Shown: positions 17,200-26,835, counted from the first letter of the stretch. The stretch is DNA of 64,000 nucleotides from Limosilactobacillus reuteri (GCF_020784725.1 NZ_JAJGTZ010000043.1:1-64000); one strand, 5' to 3'. Numbers and translations: made by a program. The notes: generated by a model not told the origin, from the sequence alone.

Positions 17200-20100
17200 C
17201 TAATAACGGCGCTTACGCATCAGACCAAAACCAAACATTGAAGTTAGTGTTCCAAGGGCGACTAATACTAATGATTGGGAGTTACCAGTTTGTGGTAATT
17301 TCTTAGTTTGTTGCTTGTCTTCTTTACGAGTCATTGTAACTGATTCAGAGGTAGCATTTACCGCAAGAACAGTAACCGCCGTGTCATCGTTATTAGTATC
17401 AACATTAGCCGTTGCAACACTAGTTTGTGTTTGATTATCAGAATTATTATTCTTTTCCGCCAATGAGGCAGTCGATTTTGAATTATCACTGTTTGCTGAT
17501 GGATGTTCTTGAGCAACGTCTTTAGCAGATTGGTTCTTATTTTCCACTGAGTCTGTATCTGTTGCATTACTTGATTGACTAGCATTATTATGAGTAGCAG
17601 ATTCATTCTTCGTATCATCGGGCAATACGATAGTGTGATCCCCAGTATTAATAACATTGCCTGAATTATCAGTATTAGTTTCATGCTTAGGCATTAAAGT
17701 GGCTAATTCAGCATCAAGCTTAGCCTTTAAATCATTGTAGGCTTTGGCATCTTCTGCCTTAAGTTGTGCTAGCTTATCAGCATTTTCTTTTACAAAAGTG
17801 TCATGTGCATCTTGTAATTGCTTGATTTGAGCTTGAACAGCTTGATCATCAACACCGAGTTCCTTTAGTTTAGCGTCATATTCAGATTGAGCAGTAGCTT
17901 GAATTTGCTTAATAGCAGTTTGACGATCGGTTTCAATCTTATCGAGCTTAGCTTTATCACTAGCTACTAATTGTTGATACTTGTCATCAAGACTCTTCTT
18001 TAATGCGTCAACATTAACTTGACTACCCTTAGCTTCAGCAATCTTGTTATCACAAGTTTGCTTAGCTTGTCTGACAGCATTTTGCAAGGCTGTATCTGCT
18101 TGCTTAATCGCATTATCGCGGATGCTTTCAAGATTCTTTAAGTGATCTTGATGAGTTTGTGCTAATTGTTGTAACTTGCTATTAGCATCATTTGTTACTT
18201 GGGTTAAATGAGATTTAGCATTGTTTAAGGCGTCAGTGTATTGTTGTGGTGTCACTTGCTTAGTTTCAGTGCGTGAACCATCACCGTTCTTTTCATATGA
18301 AACAGCACTCATAAATGTTGGATCTTGAATTTCTTGACCCATAGCATTGTCGATAGTAGATTGCATTCTGTTATATGCATCGACTACTTTTTGATCATTT
18401 GGCAATGAGGATAATACATTTAGTTGATCATCAAGTGACATCACATAAGGAACATAATCATAAGCATCATATGTAAATGCGTAGAGTGGCATATTATGAC
18501 TAAAAGCGTAATTTTCACGATAACTTTTTTCATTATTTGTTAACTCATTACTAAAAGTAGAAGGTGTCATTTTTTCAAACCCACCGGTAATATAACCAAG
18601 ATCGTTGCTTAAAATTCCTCGTGCATGACCGCCTAAACCATTGGAATAGATTTCACCATACCACATAGCTTGAGTCATATTATATGCACTGATTAAATAA
18701 TTCAACATTGTTGGCTTTGCACTGTCAATTGTTGACGGTTCAACAGTCATTAAATTTTCCATATTGCTTTGAACAGCATTGACCATATAGTTACCAACTT
18801 GTTGTCCAGTAATATTGATTGAAGGGATCGCTTTAGCATAATCAACATTGGTTGTACCTGAAGGAATAGTGTGCTGATCGTTAGTTAAACCAGCATCAGT
18901 ACGCATTTGACCGATCTTGTCTCCTGCAGCATTCATAGTAGTAGTAAATTTAAGTTCATGAGGTGCTTGATCTTTAAAATAGTGGAACTTATTGGCTTCA
19001 TTCCAAACATCGCGATCATTATTGTAAATCCAATTGCGGAATGAATTAGCCCAGCTAGCCATAAATGCACGAATTGTTTGTTTTTGTGCTTCAGTAAACC
19101 CATCAGATGATACAACTTCAGATGTATCAAGATCTGGATTATAAATTAACAAACCAGGTTGAAAATCCGTTGGCATCTCTGAGACATTAGTTGGAACGTG
19201 AGTATAGTCATAAACCGCTGTATGATTAGCAGCATCTTCACGACTATAAGGTGTTTGGCCGGGATACATTCCCATAATTGTATTGTAATAAATTGATTTA
19301 CGGAAATAAGATTCTTCAATAGGTGAAGTGACAAATGTTCCACTACCTACCGATGTCCAGTTAGTTGAATTCCCACGCTTTTCAGCAGCATTGGTAATGT
19401 GATCAATTGTCCGCTTTTGGCCCGGCACTGTTACTGTTTGAGTAGTAGTGTGATCCTTAACATCTTGTTGCGCTTGATTTACAGCGTTTTGAGCAGCAGT
19501 TACATCATTTTTTACTTGTTGTTGATTAGCACGATATGTATTATTTTCGTTGTTAACATTAGCAGTGTAATCCGCATTTGCGGCTGATGTTGCTAATTGA
19601 TGAGTTGCGTTAGCTGAATCAACAGCTACTTGATAGTTACTATTAGCTGCACTAATAGCTGCTGCCGAATGAGCTGCAGCATCTTGTGCTTGTTGTTGGG
19701 CTTGAGCAATTGCTGCCGCATTTGCAGATTGCATCTGGGCTTCACTAGTAGCGTTAGCTTGTTGAGTGGCACTGGTTGCAGAAGCTGCTGAATTATTAAC
19801 GACTTGCGTTTGGCTGGCTACAGAAGAAGCCATCGCGTCAGAAGCCGCTTGAATTTGTTGTTTTGCTTGTGGCTTCTTTTGTGTATATTGATTTTGAATG
19901 TCAGCAATTTGCTGGCTTGTGGCATTTGCACTTTGTAGATTTGCTTGTGCATATGAGTTAGCTGCATTAGCTTCTTTAGTGGCATTAGCAGATGCTAAAT
20001 CTGATAATTGTTGCTCATTTTGAGAAGCTTTTTGTTGATAAGCACTTTGACTAGTTTGTTCACTTTGTTCATTGCTATTTTGAACTGGTGTGGCATCAGC

Positions 20101-20211
20101 ATGTACTGTTCCAGTAGCTCCTAATGTTGTTAATACTGCAACTGTAGATAATGCCATTGTGCACAAAAACTTACCATTCTTAAATAATTTATAATGTACT
20201 TGATTTTCCAT
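17200..20211 (-). CDS. SEC10/PgrA-like LPxTG cell-wall surface protein
   Basis: 1003 residues. The start (HYKLFKNGKFLCTMALS) is a KxYKxGKxW-like signal peptide, ending near VHADA. Residues about 40-240 are Ala/Gln/Asn/Ser-rich coil. The middle (about 260-650) matches what I know of SEC10/PgrA surface-exclusion proteins, with CAP-like segments such as YMVNAVQSNMENLM. Residues 660-820 are coiled coil, then a Ser/Asn/Asp-rich wall spacer and the sortase signal LPQTG at 972 followed by a hydrophobic stretch and KRRY. It is wall-anchored and likely acts in adhesion, aggregation or conjugation exclusion. Centre of a three-gene operon. Confidence 0.93.
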   Translation of the reverse strand: MENQVHYKLFKNGKFLCTMALSTVAVLTTLGATGTVHADATPVQNSNEQSEQTSQSAYQQKASQNEQQLSDLASANATKEANAANSYAQANLQSANATSQQIADIQNQYTQKKPQAKQQIQAASDAMASSVASQTQVVNNSAASATSATQQANATSEAQMQSANAAAIAQAQQQAQDAAAHSAAAISAANSNYQVAVDSANATHQLATSAANADYTANVNNENNTYRANQQQVKNDVTAAQNAVNQAQQDVKDHTTTQTVTVPGQKRTIDHITNAAEKRGNSTNWTSVGSGTFVTSPIEESYFRKSIYYNTIMGMYPGQTPYSREDAANHTAVYDYTHVPTNVSEMPTDFQPGLLIYNPDLDTSEVVSSDGFTEAQKQTIRAFMASWANSFRNWIYNNDRDVWNEANKFHYFKDQAPHELKFTTTMNAAGDKIGQMRTDAGLTNDQHTIPSGTTNVDYAKAIPSINITGQQVGNYMVNAVQSNMENLMTVEPSTIDSAKPTMLNYLISAYNMTQAMWYGEIYSNGLGGHARGILSNDLGYITGGFEKMTPSTFSNELTNNEKSYRENYAFSHNMPLYAFTYDAYDYVPYVMSLDDQLNVLSSLPNDQKVVDAYNRMQSTIDNAMGQEIQDPTFMSAVSYEKNGDGSRTETKQVTPQQYTDALNNAKSHLTQVTNDANSKLQQLAQTHQDHLKNLESIRDNAIKQADTALQNAVRQAKQTCDNKIAEAKGSQVNVDALKKSLDDKYQQLVASDKAKLDKIETDRQTAIKQIQATAQSEYDAKLKELGVDDQAVQAQIKQLQDAHDTFVKENADKLAQLKAEDAKAYNDLKAKLDAELATLMPKHETNTDNSGNVINTGDHTIVLPDDTKNESATHNNASQSSNATDTDSVENKNQSAKDVAQEHPSANSDNSKSTASLAEKNNNSDNQTQTSVATANVDTNNDDTAVTVLAVNATSESVTMTRKEDKQQTKKLPQTGNSQSLVLVALGTLTSMFGFGLMRKRRY

Positions 20212-20228
20212 CTTAAAAATCCCCCAAT

Positions 20229-20672
20229 TTAATCATCAATAGCCTTGTCAAATTCATATCTTCTTGATTGACCATCTGGAGTAGTCACGATGTCAGTCCC
20301 AAGTTGATGACCATCGACTACCTGTCCAGACATTGTAATGTGGTGTGTATTTCCTTCATCATCTACTGACGTACTCTCCGCATTAACCGATTGACTATCT
20401 GAATTCGGACTGTTACTTTGTGCATCATTTGCTGGAGCACTTTGTTCAGTGTTAGTGGATGATGTATTAGTTTCACTACTACTTGACGACACAGTAGAAC
20501 TAACACTACTTGAACTACTGCTATTTGAATTCTTCTTTCCATGATGTTTAACTATCCTTTTTGAAGAACTCACACTATTCTTTTCATTACTTGCGGACCT
20601 TGAAGTATTTCCACAAGCCGCTAGTGACAACGCAACAGCTACGGAAGCGGTCACTGCCAAGATTCTTTTCAT
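20229..20672 (-). CDS. Ser-rich lipoprotein, first gene of the surface operon
   Basis: 147 residues. A signal peptide ends in a clean lipobox (LSLAACG, cysteine about 20). Residues 25-95 are almost entirely Ser/Asn/Thr, a flexible linker, and the C-terminal 50 residues (NTHHITMSGQVVDGHQ onward) are the only ordered-looking part. It is 17 bp ahead of the LPQTG protein and shares its promoter. It is probably a membrane-side partner. Function unknown. Confidence 0.8.
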   Translation of the reverse strand: MKRILAVTASVAVALSLAACGNTSRSASNEKNSVSSSKRIVKHHGKKNSNSSSSSSVSSTVSSSSSETNTSSTNTEQSAPANDAQSNSPNSDSQSVNAESTSVDDEGNTHHITMSGQVVDGHQLGTDIVTTPDGQSRRYEFDKAIDD

Positions 20673-20781
20673 GACAAAATCCTCCCTAACTATTTCCTCC
20701 TATTTTTATATAAAATCATTAACATAATCCGTTTTTAAAATACCACTATATTAATAGTTTTCAACTAGATAACTTTTATAT

Positions 20782-20835
20782 TTATCGCTTAATATTTACA
20801 GTTATTCCTTAACAAATGTTTAATATTAACGATAA
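20782..20835. promoter_or_regulatory. Inverted repeat between divergent surface operon and XRE gene
   Basis: TTATCGCTTAATATT (20782-20796) mirrors AATATTAACGATAA (20822-20835) with one extra base in the left arm. It sits in the 320-bp divergent region, which otherwise holds only AT-rich promoter-like sequence. A binding site for the adjacent XRE protein is the natural guess. Confidence 0.4.
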
Positions 20836-20995
20836 GCAAAAAATTTAAAAAGAATGTATCATGCAATCTCATTTTAATAGTGATAACTATTTATTTGTAC
20901 ACATATGCATTGATAAACAGTTATTATGGTCGAAAACTATTTCCAAAAGTCGTTATATCAAGCGGATTTTTCAGTTATCTTTAATAAAAAAGAAG

Positions 20996-21349
20996 GTGAC
21001 TGTTATCGCAGATATTGGGGACAACATGAGAGCAATTCGAAAGCATCTTGGTGTAACACAAGAACGTTTAGCCGAACTTAGTGGTCTCTCCGTGAACTTC
21101 ATTTCACGACTTGAACGAACCAATGACCAAAATGTAAGTTTAAAATCTCTGAGGCGGATTGCGAATGCTTTGCAAATTCCAATAACACAACTACTTGAAA
21201 ATACAAATTTTAATAATAATGAGCCTTCTGAAACTCAAAATAATTATTATAAGGTTGATCAACTATGCTTTGAGTTAAAATCAAAAGATCCGAAAACAGC
21301 AATTGAATTAACGGATTCATTTTTAAATATCCTTAAATACACAAAATAA
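20996..21349 (+). CDS. XRE-family transcriptional regulator
   Basis: 117 residues if started at the GTG at 20996. The helix-turn-helix covers IGDNMRAIRKHLGVTQERLA (in part) through LSGLSVNFISRLERT, and a short tail follows. The start is uncertain: the frame stays open from an ATG at 20861, the GTG keeps the usual IGxN opening of the domain, and an ATG at 21026 has GGGGA in front but would trim the first helix. It is divergent from the surface operon and probably controls it. No membrane segment or sensor domain. Confidence 0.82.
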   Translation: MTVIADIGDNMRAIRKHLGVTQERLAELSGLSVNFISRLERTNDQNVSLKSLRRIANALQIPITQLLENTNFNNNEPSETQNNYYKVDQLCFELKSKDPKTAIELTDSFLNILKYTK

Positions 21350-21361
21350 TTATTTAAACGT

Positions 21362-21395
21362 AACAGCCCCAATCTAAAAACAGATTGGGGCTGTT
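21362..21395. terminator. Hairpin after XRE gene
   Basis: AACAGCCCCAATCT (21362-21375) pairs perfectly with AGATTGGGGCTGTT (21382-21395) around a short A-rich loop. The T-tract on the plus strand is weak, so the hairpin may act with other elements. Confidence 0.65.
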
Positions 21396-21455
21396 ACTAT
21401 TCGAGGCTAATCGCCTCGCTAAAACCTTTGAATAAATTCAAAGGAGTTATTTTAT

Positions 21456-21836
21456 ATGATTTTAACGCAAGAACAAATTGTTCCGCTTCTCAACAAACTA
21501 TTACAAACCGCCTGGCAAGATCATCAGAAATACTTTTCATTAGAGCAAAAGCAGGTAGCTCAAGAGCAGCTCATCCAATTGGAACATAGCTGCCGGAAAC
21601 TAACGACAATTACTCATGATTTACAGTTGCTTATGAGCTTACCAACCGATACTACTTACTACATTAAGTGGCAAATCAACATTCAAGAAGCAGAATTACC
21701 AGATATAAGTCTAAATGTCCGACCTGTTACGCCAGCTTCACATCATCCTCTCAGAATCTCACCACAGCTGACCGACCTCTTTATCGACTACTTTGTTAAA
21801 GTTGGCCGTATCCCTAATCCGTGGTTAATCAGTTAA
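21456..21836 (+). CDS. Hypothetical soluble protein (126 aa)
   Basis: 126 residues with AAAGGAG before the ATG. The first 65 residues are helical and Gln-rich, followed by a strand-rich part (YYIKWQINIQEAELPDISLN in part). No signal peptide or membrane segment. Family not recognised. It is flanked by hairpins on both sides, so it forms its own transcription unit. Confidence 0.75.
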   Translation: MILTQEQIVPLLNKLLQTAWQDHQKYFSLEQKQVAQEQLIQLEHSCRKLTTITHDLQLLMSLPTDTTYYIKWQINIQEAELPDISLNVRPVTPASHHPLRISPQLTDLFIDYFVKVGRIPNPWLIS

Positions 21837-21838
21837 CT

Positions 21839-21872
21839 AAAAAAGCTCCTCGATTTGAGGGGCTTTTTTTAC
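21839..21872. terminator. Bidirectional terminator between convergent genes
   Basis: AAAAAGCTCCTC pairs with GAGGGGCTTTTT around a short loop, with A and T runs on both sides. It serves the 126-residue gene and the minus-strand DHH gene. Confidence 0.85.
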
Positions 21873-21901
21873 TTCCGTGCTGTAGAGATTAACGCTCCAC
21901 C

Positions 21902-22981
21902 CTACTTCTTCCCAAACAAAGCTGCCATCTTTGCCGCTACTTCGGGATCAAGATTATCGGCAAGCGTACTTTCATTTGATTTTTGTTCATTTTGCTGATT
22001 AGCAATTGTTTGTTTAAGGTCGTCAATAACTGCTTGTTCACCAACTTCAATCGGATTAACCGTTAATCGGCCACCTGCTGCGTCAGCATGACCGCCACCG
22101 TTGAAATACTTCTCCGCAAATTTAGCAACGTCTAACTTACCATTGCTACGGAGGGAGACACTAACCGGACTAACCACTAAGGCGGCATCGACCTCTGGAT
22201 GCTCTTCTAATAGCTCATGGGCAATTTCAGACTTATAGTCACTTGCATATACGACACCAAATTTATGATCATCGATATCTGTAATTAAAACATCTTTCAA
22301 ATGACTTTTAAGGTATTTTGCCCGCCGTTCGTTTAGGGTCCGAATTAACAGCCGATTTTCTTTCTGATATTGTTGCCAGCTGGTATTAAAAACATTTTGA
22401 ACAAACTCTTCCGAATCTTGGAGAGGATAAAACCAAAAGAGTTGATCAAGATTATCGGCATCAGTTCGTTCCTGCTCATTCATTTCTGGATCATTTTGCC
22501 AATCCCAAGTATCATATGCCCGAATTAATTCCACAAGATAAGCAAGGTCTGTTTGCCGTTGTTCATCAACCTTTGCAAAAGACGATTGTTGTTTTAACCA
22601 ATCCCATACCAAGCTTGTGGCACTTGGGTTAACTGCTGGATTAGCAGGTACGATACTATTGGCCGCATACTTTTGTCGTAGTTCCGCTTCACTTTCATGA
22701 TGGTCAAAGACAAGCCAATGATTAGCGAACCGTTCATTCAATAGTTTGAATGTATAGTCGCTATCCGGTGTCATGTCCATAATATAAACATCTGTAAAGC
22801 GCCCTACTTCCGCTGTTTGCATCCATCGACTTAATTCTTCATCGATTCGTCCAGCGCCACAGTTTGTCATCTCAAATTCTGCATCTTCAAACATTACTGG
22901 TTGTAGTGTTTTTAATAATAATGGAGCCCCGAATCCATCTAAATCATTGTGGGAAAATAATTTTATTAACCGTTGTGCCAT
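21902..22981 (-). CDS. DHH-family phosphoesterase (NrnB-like)
   Basis: 359 residues from the ATG at 22981, with GAGGATCG just upstream; a TTG 15 bases earlier lacks a ribosome site. DHH-type metal motifs are present: FSHNDLDGFGAP at the start, VYIMDMTPD, WLVFDHHESE (the DHH) and a C-terminal DHHA1-like FNGGGHADAAGGRL. These enzymes degrade nanoRNA or cyclic-dinucleotide products; this version most resembles the oligoribonuclease-type NrnB. Cytoplasmic. Single gene. Confidence 0.9.
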   Translation of the reverse strand: MAQRLIKLFSHNDLDGFGAPLLLKTLQPVMFEDAEFEMTNCGAGRIDEELSRWMQTAEVGRFTDVYIMDMTPDSDYTFKLLNERFANHWLVFDHHESEAELRQKYAANSIVPANPAVNPSATSLVWDWLKQQSSFAKVDEQRQTDLAYLVELIRAYDTWDWQNDPEMNEQERTDADNLDQLFWFYPLQDSEEFVQNVFNTSWQQYQKENRLLIRTLNERRAKYLKSHLKDVLITDIDDHKFGVVYASDYKSEIAHELLEEHPEVDAALVVSPVSVSLRSNGKLDVAKFAEKYFNGGGHADAAGGRLTVNPIEVGEQAVIDDLKQTIANQQNEQKSNESTLADNLDPEVAAKMAALFGKK

Positions 22982-23116
22982 TTTCGATCCTCGCAATTCT
23001 GATTTTGTTTCTTATTATACCGTAGAAAATCGGCTAAACCACACTTAATTACTGACATCACGCTAACGAACTGCTATCATTGAAATTAGTAACTTATTTT
23101 AAGAAAGGAAAATAAT

Positions 23117-24352
23117 ATGGAAGTTTATGATTATCGTCAAGAATTAATTGACCTCTTAAATAATACCGCTGATGATCCACAAAGCTTACTGCAGACACAG
23201 CGGAGTCTTACCACCATTCTTAATATTTTAAATCATTATCAGGAAAGCAAACCCGTTAAACAAAATGCACCTCGGTTTGTTCAACGCAAAGTTCAATCAT
23301 CAAACGAGTTGCCTCCGCAAGCACGCAAAACATTGAAGTCACTGCTTACCGGTCCAGCTAATGATGAAGAAAAGTCAACATCAATAACAAGCTCCGCTAC
23401 ATCTTCTTCAGTTGAAGCACCAAAAGAAATTACTGAAGAAGAACGCCTAGCAGCCGACAATCGTTACTTAGTACACCGAAAATTAAGCGGTGCCGAGATT
23501 AATCATCGTTATTATCCAGAAGCAATTCTGCATGCATTACCGTTTCCTGTTGAGGATGGGGATATTGCTCAACTAGACTATGAACAAAAAGTCCGTGGTC
23601 TTCCAGTTATTCGGCGGATCACCGGTGATCACCTTAGCGATTACACCCCTGAAAAAGTCAATGTGATTGAATATGGTGAATTAAAACGCGTCCCCGGTTC
23701 TGATGTCCTTCAACTGAGTAAAACAATTAAAGGTAATTCAATCGTTGACGAAGCGCCAGAGAATACCATCGTAATTGATCCCTTTAAGTACCCTGGTCGT
23801 GATATTAAGCCTGGAATGGTTATTGATTTTGCCTACTATGATCGAGGAAATGGCTTAACTGATGCCAAAGATGGCGCAATTCGCTGGATCCATGAAAAGC
23901 AAGATTATGATACAACCAAGCAACCAGCTAAACCAAAAGTTGTTAAAAAGCCTGCTAATCCTCGTCATGATTATGAAAAGAAACTTGATTATGACCTCCA
24001 TCAACGAAAGGTACTTGTTATTACCGGAATCCGCAGCAAGGTTAAAGGCCTTAAACCAGTCGTCTATAAACACCACGGTCTGTTCCGTGGATTAGACGCG
24101 TCTGCAGAAGAAAAAGTTTCCAGCAGCAAATTAAAACGCGAAATTCGGGATGCGGACTTTGTGATTGTCTGCATCGATGCAATTCACCATCGAATTAGTC
24201 AACTCGCCAACCATCACGCTAAACGATATGAGAAGCCACTCGCCATTGCAAATGTTACTTCTAATACTGCTGTTGAGCGAGCCATTGCCCGGGCATTAAA
24301 TGGTGATCCTGCATACGCCGAAAGTAGCGAAGATTTGAAAAATTATAAATAA
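23117..24352 (+). CDS. DUF2325 domain protein
   Basis: 411 residues. A helical N-terminus with a Ser-rich linker (about 55-110) leads to a middle domain. A C-terminal DUF2325 domain follows from about residue 298 (KVLVITGIRSKVKG ... DADFVIVCIDAIHHRIS ... AIANVTSNTAVERAI), a Rossmann-like fold of about 100 residues. DUF2325 proteins are associated with DNA or stress contexts, but no activity is established. AAAGGAAA precedes the ATG. It stands alone ahead of the T-box leader of brnQ. Confidence 0.88.
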   Translation: MEVYDYRQELIDLLNNTADDPQSLLQTQRSLTTILNILNHYQESKPVKQNAPRFVQRKVQSSNELPPQARKTLKSLLTGPANDEEKSTSITSSATSSSVEAPKEITEEERLAADNRYLVHRKLSGAEINHRYYPEAILHALPFPVEDGDIAQLDYEQKVRGLPVIRRITGDHLSDYTPEKVNVIEYGELKRVPGSDVLQLSKTIKGNSIVDEAPENTIVIDPFKYPGRDIKPGMVIDFAYYDRGNGLTDAKDGAIRWIHEKQDYDTTKQPAKPKVVKKPANPRHDYEKKLDYDLHQRKVLVITGIRSKVKGLKPVVYKHHGLFRGLDASAEEKVSSSKLKREIRDADFVIVCIDAIHHRISQLANHHAKRYEKPLAIANVTSNTAVERAIARALNGDPAYAESSEDLKNYK

Positions 24353-24423
24353 TTTTTAATTTACTATTGACTTTTATGAGAAATCAGTTAATATTAATGA
24401 CGATAATTTAATTATTCGATCGC

Positions 24424-24680
24424 AATGAGAAAGAAGAGTATGTTAGACGATAGCTTCAGCGAGTCTCGTTTGGTGTGAGGAGACAGTTTTAACTCTAACT
24501 GAAAATCACTTTCGAGTCTACAGCTTAAATACCAGTAAGCTGTAGTGGTTACACCCATTATCGTGTCAGCGTATCGCCATTACGGCCGTACGTGTGAGGT
24601 ATTGTTAGCAATAGCAGTACAATGATAGGGTGGTACCACGCTCAGCGTCCCTTAGCCATTTTGGCTAAGGGACTTTTTTG
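24424..24680 (+). promoter_or_regulatory. T-box leader with isoleucine-type specifier, controls brnQ
   Basis: The T-box sequence AGGGTGGTACCACG is at 24627-24640 and the terminator GTCCCTTAGCC/GGCTAAGGGAC with a T-run at 24647-24679. At the base of stem I, GAAAG pairs with CTTTC and GTTAG with CTAAC, which frames a specifier loop whose 3' strand carries ATC (24505-24507) followed by A, the usual purine. This predicts readthrough when uncharged tRNA-Ile accumulates. Confidence 0.9.
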
Positions 24681-24706
24681 TTGGGATCAGATTAGGAGGA
24701 GAAAAC

Positions 24707-26092
24707 ATGCAAGATTTAACATCGCGCAAGTTAACATTCAAAAACTATTTAGTTGTTGCATCATTGCTTTTCGGTTTATTCTTTGGGGCCGGAAACTTGA
24801 TTTTCCCGTTACACCTTGGTCAATTAGCTGGTAGTCATTGGGGACCAGCTGCAGTTGGCTTTCTGATTACTGGAGTTCTTTTACCACTTCTATCAGTTCT
24901 CGCCGTTGCTGTTACGCGTGCAGAGGGGGTCTTTGATATCGGTCGTCCGCTTGGCGTCGGTTTTGCCTTAGTATTCATGGTTCTTATCCACGCTACGATC
25001 GGTCCATTATTCGGTACCCCACGGACTGCCACTGTCTCATTCACAGTTGGTCTTGCCCCATTCGTTGATAAACAATATCAATCCCTTGCCTTGCTATTAT
25101 TCTCAGCATTATTCTTCGGGGCGGCCTTCCTCTTCTCATACCGGGAAAATGATATCCTAGCTAACATCGGAAAAGTATTAAATCCCGTCTTCTTAGCCCT
25201 TTTATTCCTTGTCTTTGTTGTTGGTTTCGCTCGCCCGCTTGGTAACCCTGCTACTGCACCTACAACTAGTGCTTATGTTCACGGTGCACTCACTAACGGG
25301 TTCCTTGAAGGGTACAACACTATGGATGCTCTTGCCGGTCTTGCTTTTGGGGTAACAGTGGTAACCGCCGTTCGTTCTATGGGACAACGTTCAGCAAAAG
25401 ATGTATCCAAAGTTGTTGCAAAAGCTGGTGTCCTCTCAATGGGTGCCGTTGCTTTTATCTACTTATTACTAATCCTTCTTGGCGCAATGTCTCTTGGTCG
25501 TTTCAAAGTTTCCCCAGATGGTGGAGTTGCCTTTAACCAATTAGTTAATGCTTATGCCGGTGCATTCGGACAAGTTGTACTAGCATTCTTGTTAACGGTT
25601 ACCTGTTTAACGACTGCTGTTGGTTTAGTTGCTGCTTTTGCTCAAGACTTCCATAAGCACTTTCCAAAGGTTAGCTACCATGCATGGCTTGCACTTAGTT
25701 GCCTCGCCTCGTTCCTTACTGCTAATTTTGGCTTAGACCAAATCATCGCTTGGTCAACACCAATGTTAATGTTCCTTTACCCATTATCAATGGTACTTAT
25801 CCTTTTATCTGTGACATCACCACTTTTTAAGCGTGATGGCGTTGTCTACTTCTTCGTGGTCCTTTTCACCGTTGTACCAGCTCTCGGTGATATGGTTGTT
25901 GCCTTTCCAGCGGTTGTTAGCCAAAGTTCATTTGGGTTATCTGTTGCCGCTTTACGAAATAACTTACCACTTGCAAGTATGGGATTATCCTGGCTTGTTC
26001 CAGCACTTGTCGGCTTAGTCCTTGGTCTCTTAGTTCACTGGTTCCGTCATCAACGGGTTGCTTCCACCAGCATGCAAAGCGAAGTACATTAA
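24707..26092 (+). CDS. brnQ: Branched-chain amino acid carrier BrnQ (LIVCS family)
   Basis: 461 residues, 12 or so hydrophobic segments. LLFGLFFGAGNLIFPLHLGQ (in part) and FAVTVVTAVRSMG-like segments are typical of LIVCS permeases, which import leucine, isoleucine and valine with sodium or protons. AGGAGG lies before the ATG. Control by the upstream T-box, with an isoleucine-type specifier, agrees with the substrate. A bidirectional terminator follows. Secure call. Confidence 0.97.
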   Translation: MQDLTSRKLTFKNYLVVASLLFGLFFGAGNLIFPLHLGQLAGSHWGPAAVGFLITGVLLPLLSVLAVAVTRAEGVFDIGRPLGVGFALVFMVLIHATIGPLFGTPRTATVSFTVGLAPFVDKQYQSLALLLFSALFFGAAFLFSYRENDILANIGKVLNPVFLALLFLVFVVGFARPLGNPATAPTTSAYVHGALTNGFLEGYNTMDALAGLAFGVTVVTAVRSMGQRSAKDVSKVVAKAGVLSMGAVAFIYLLLILLGAMSLGRFKVSPDGGVAFNQLVNAYAGAFGQVVLAFLLTVTCLTTAVGLVAAFAQDFHKHFPKVSYHAWLALSCLASFLTANFGLDQIIAWSTPMLMFLYPLSMVLILLSVTSPLFKRDGVVYFFVVLFTVVPALGDMVVAFPAVVSQSSFGLSVAALRNNLPLASMGLSWLVPALVGLVLGLLVHWFRHQRVASTSMQSEVH

Positions 26093-26109
26093 TAAGTGTC
26101 TTATAGGTT

Positions 26110-26157
26110 AAAAAGCGTGAGAAATAGCTCATTACAAGAGTCGTTTCTCACGCTTTT
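26110..26157. terminator. Bidirectional terminator between brnQ and glucosaminidase
   Basis: AAAAGCGTGAGAAA (26111-26124) pairs perfectly with TTTCTCACGCTTTT (26144-26157), with A and T runs outside. The genes are convergent. Confidence 0.85.
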
Positions 26158-26163
26158 AAATTA

Positions 26164-26757
26164 TTATTTAACATTATCGTATTGGGCAAGATTAAACTTC
26201 TTAATCGCGTAGATCAGCTTGCTGGCATAATCTGGATCGGTTGCGTAACCATTCCGCTGTAATTCATGAGCTGCCTGTTGATAAGTTTTCGCTGTTTGTA
26301 CTCCATGGAAACGTGCATGATTATCAGCAGTTCCATTTACAATGAGCAATGTGTGCGCATTAATTGAATCTGCCCAGCTATTGTAAACCGTAAAATATTG
26401 TTTTACTTGAACATTTTTACCCCGAATATTTTCGGTAGTATACATTTGAACCTTCTCGTCATCCCTGTTAGCTTTAATTCCAAATAAGTTATTGTATTTA
26501 TTTGCTAACCGACTCCGACCCCAGTTAGATTCAAGTCCTGCTTGCGCAATCGTAATGCTAGCTGGGATATGATATTTCTTCTGTTCACGTTGAGCAGCTG
26601 GTGCAATCTGCCGAACAAATTCATTGACGGTTATATCTGTTGGGTGGGTCTCACGTTGAATTTGGGGAGATTCGTGAATAATAATCGCCACAATCCCAAA
26701 TAAAATAATCAAAAACGCAAGTACACTTCCACAAATGATTTTTGTTTCTTTTTTCAT
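26164..26757 (-). CDS. N-acetylglucosaminidase, GH73 family, membrane-anchored
   Basis: 197 residues. One N-terminal hydrophobic segment (about 8-28) anchors or exports it. The GH73 domain follows: ITIAQAGLESNWGRSRLA contains the catalytic glutamate, then YNNLFGIKA and YFTVYNSWADSI. It lacks LysM or SH3 wall-binding repeats, so it is a minimal peptidoglycan hydrolase working near the membrane, likely on nascent or old glycan strands during growth. Single gene. Confidence 0.92.
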   Translation of the reverse strand: MKKETKIICGSVLAFLIILFGIVAIIIHESPQIQRETHPTDITVNEFVRQIAPAAQREQKKYHIPASITIAQAGLESNWGRSRLANKYNNLFGIKANRDDEKVQMYTTENIRGKNVQVKQYFTVYNSWADSINAHTLLIVNGTADNHARFHGVQTAKTYQQAAHELQRNGYATDPDYASKLIYAIKKFNLAQYDNVK

Positions 26758-26835
26758 GATGTGTCTTTCCCTTTTTATGAATTTGACGCTATTATAACCA
26801 CTTCACTACAAGAAAGCGAGAATTTTACGCTGATC

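Noticed and set aside
17358-17684. 108-codon Ile/Leu/Met-rich frame inside the surface protein gene
   Set aside because: It is the shifted frame of the Asn/Asp/Ser-rich wall spacer; codon bias alone creates the hydrophobic look.
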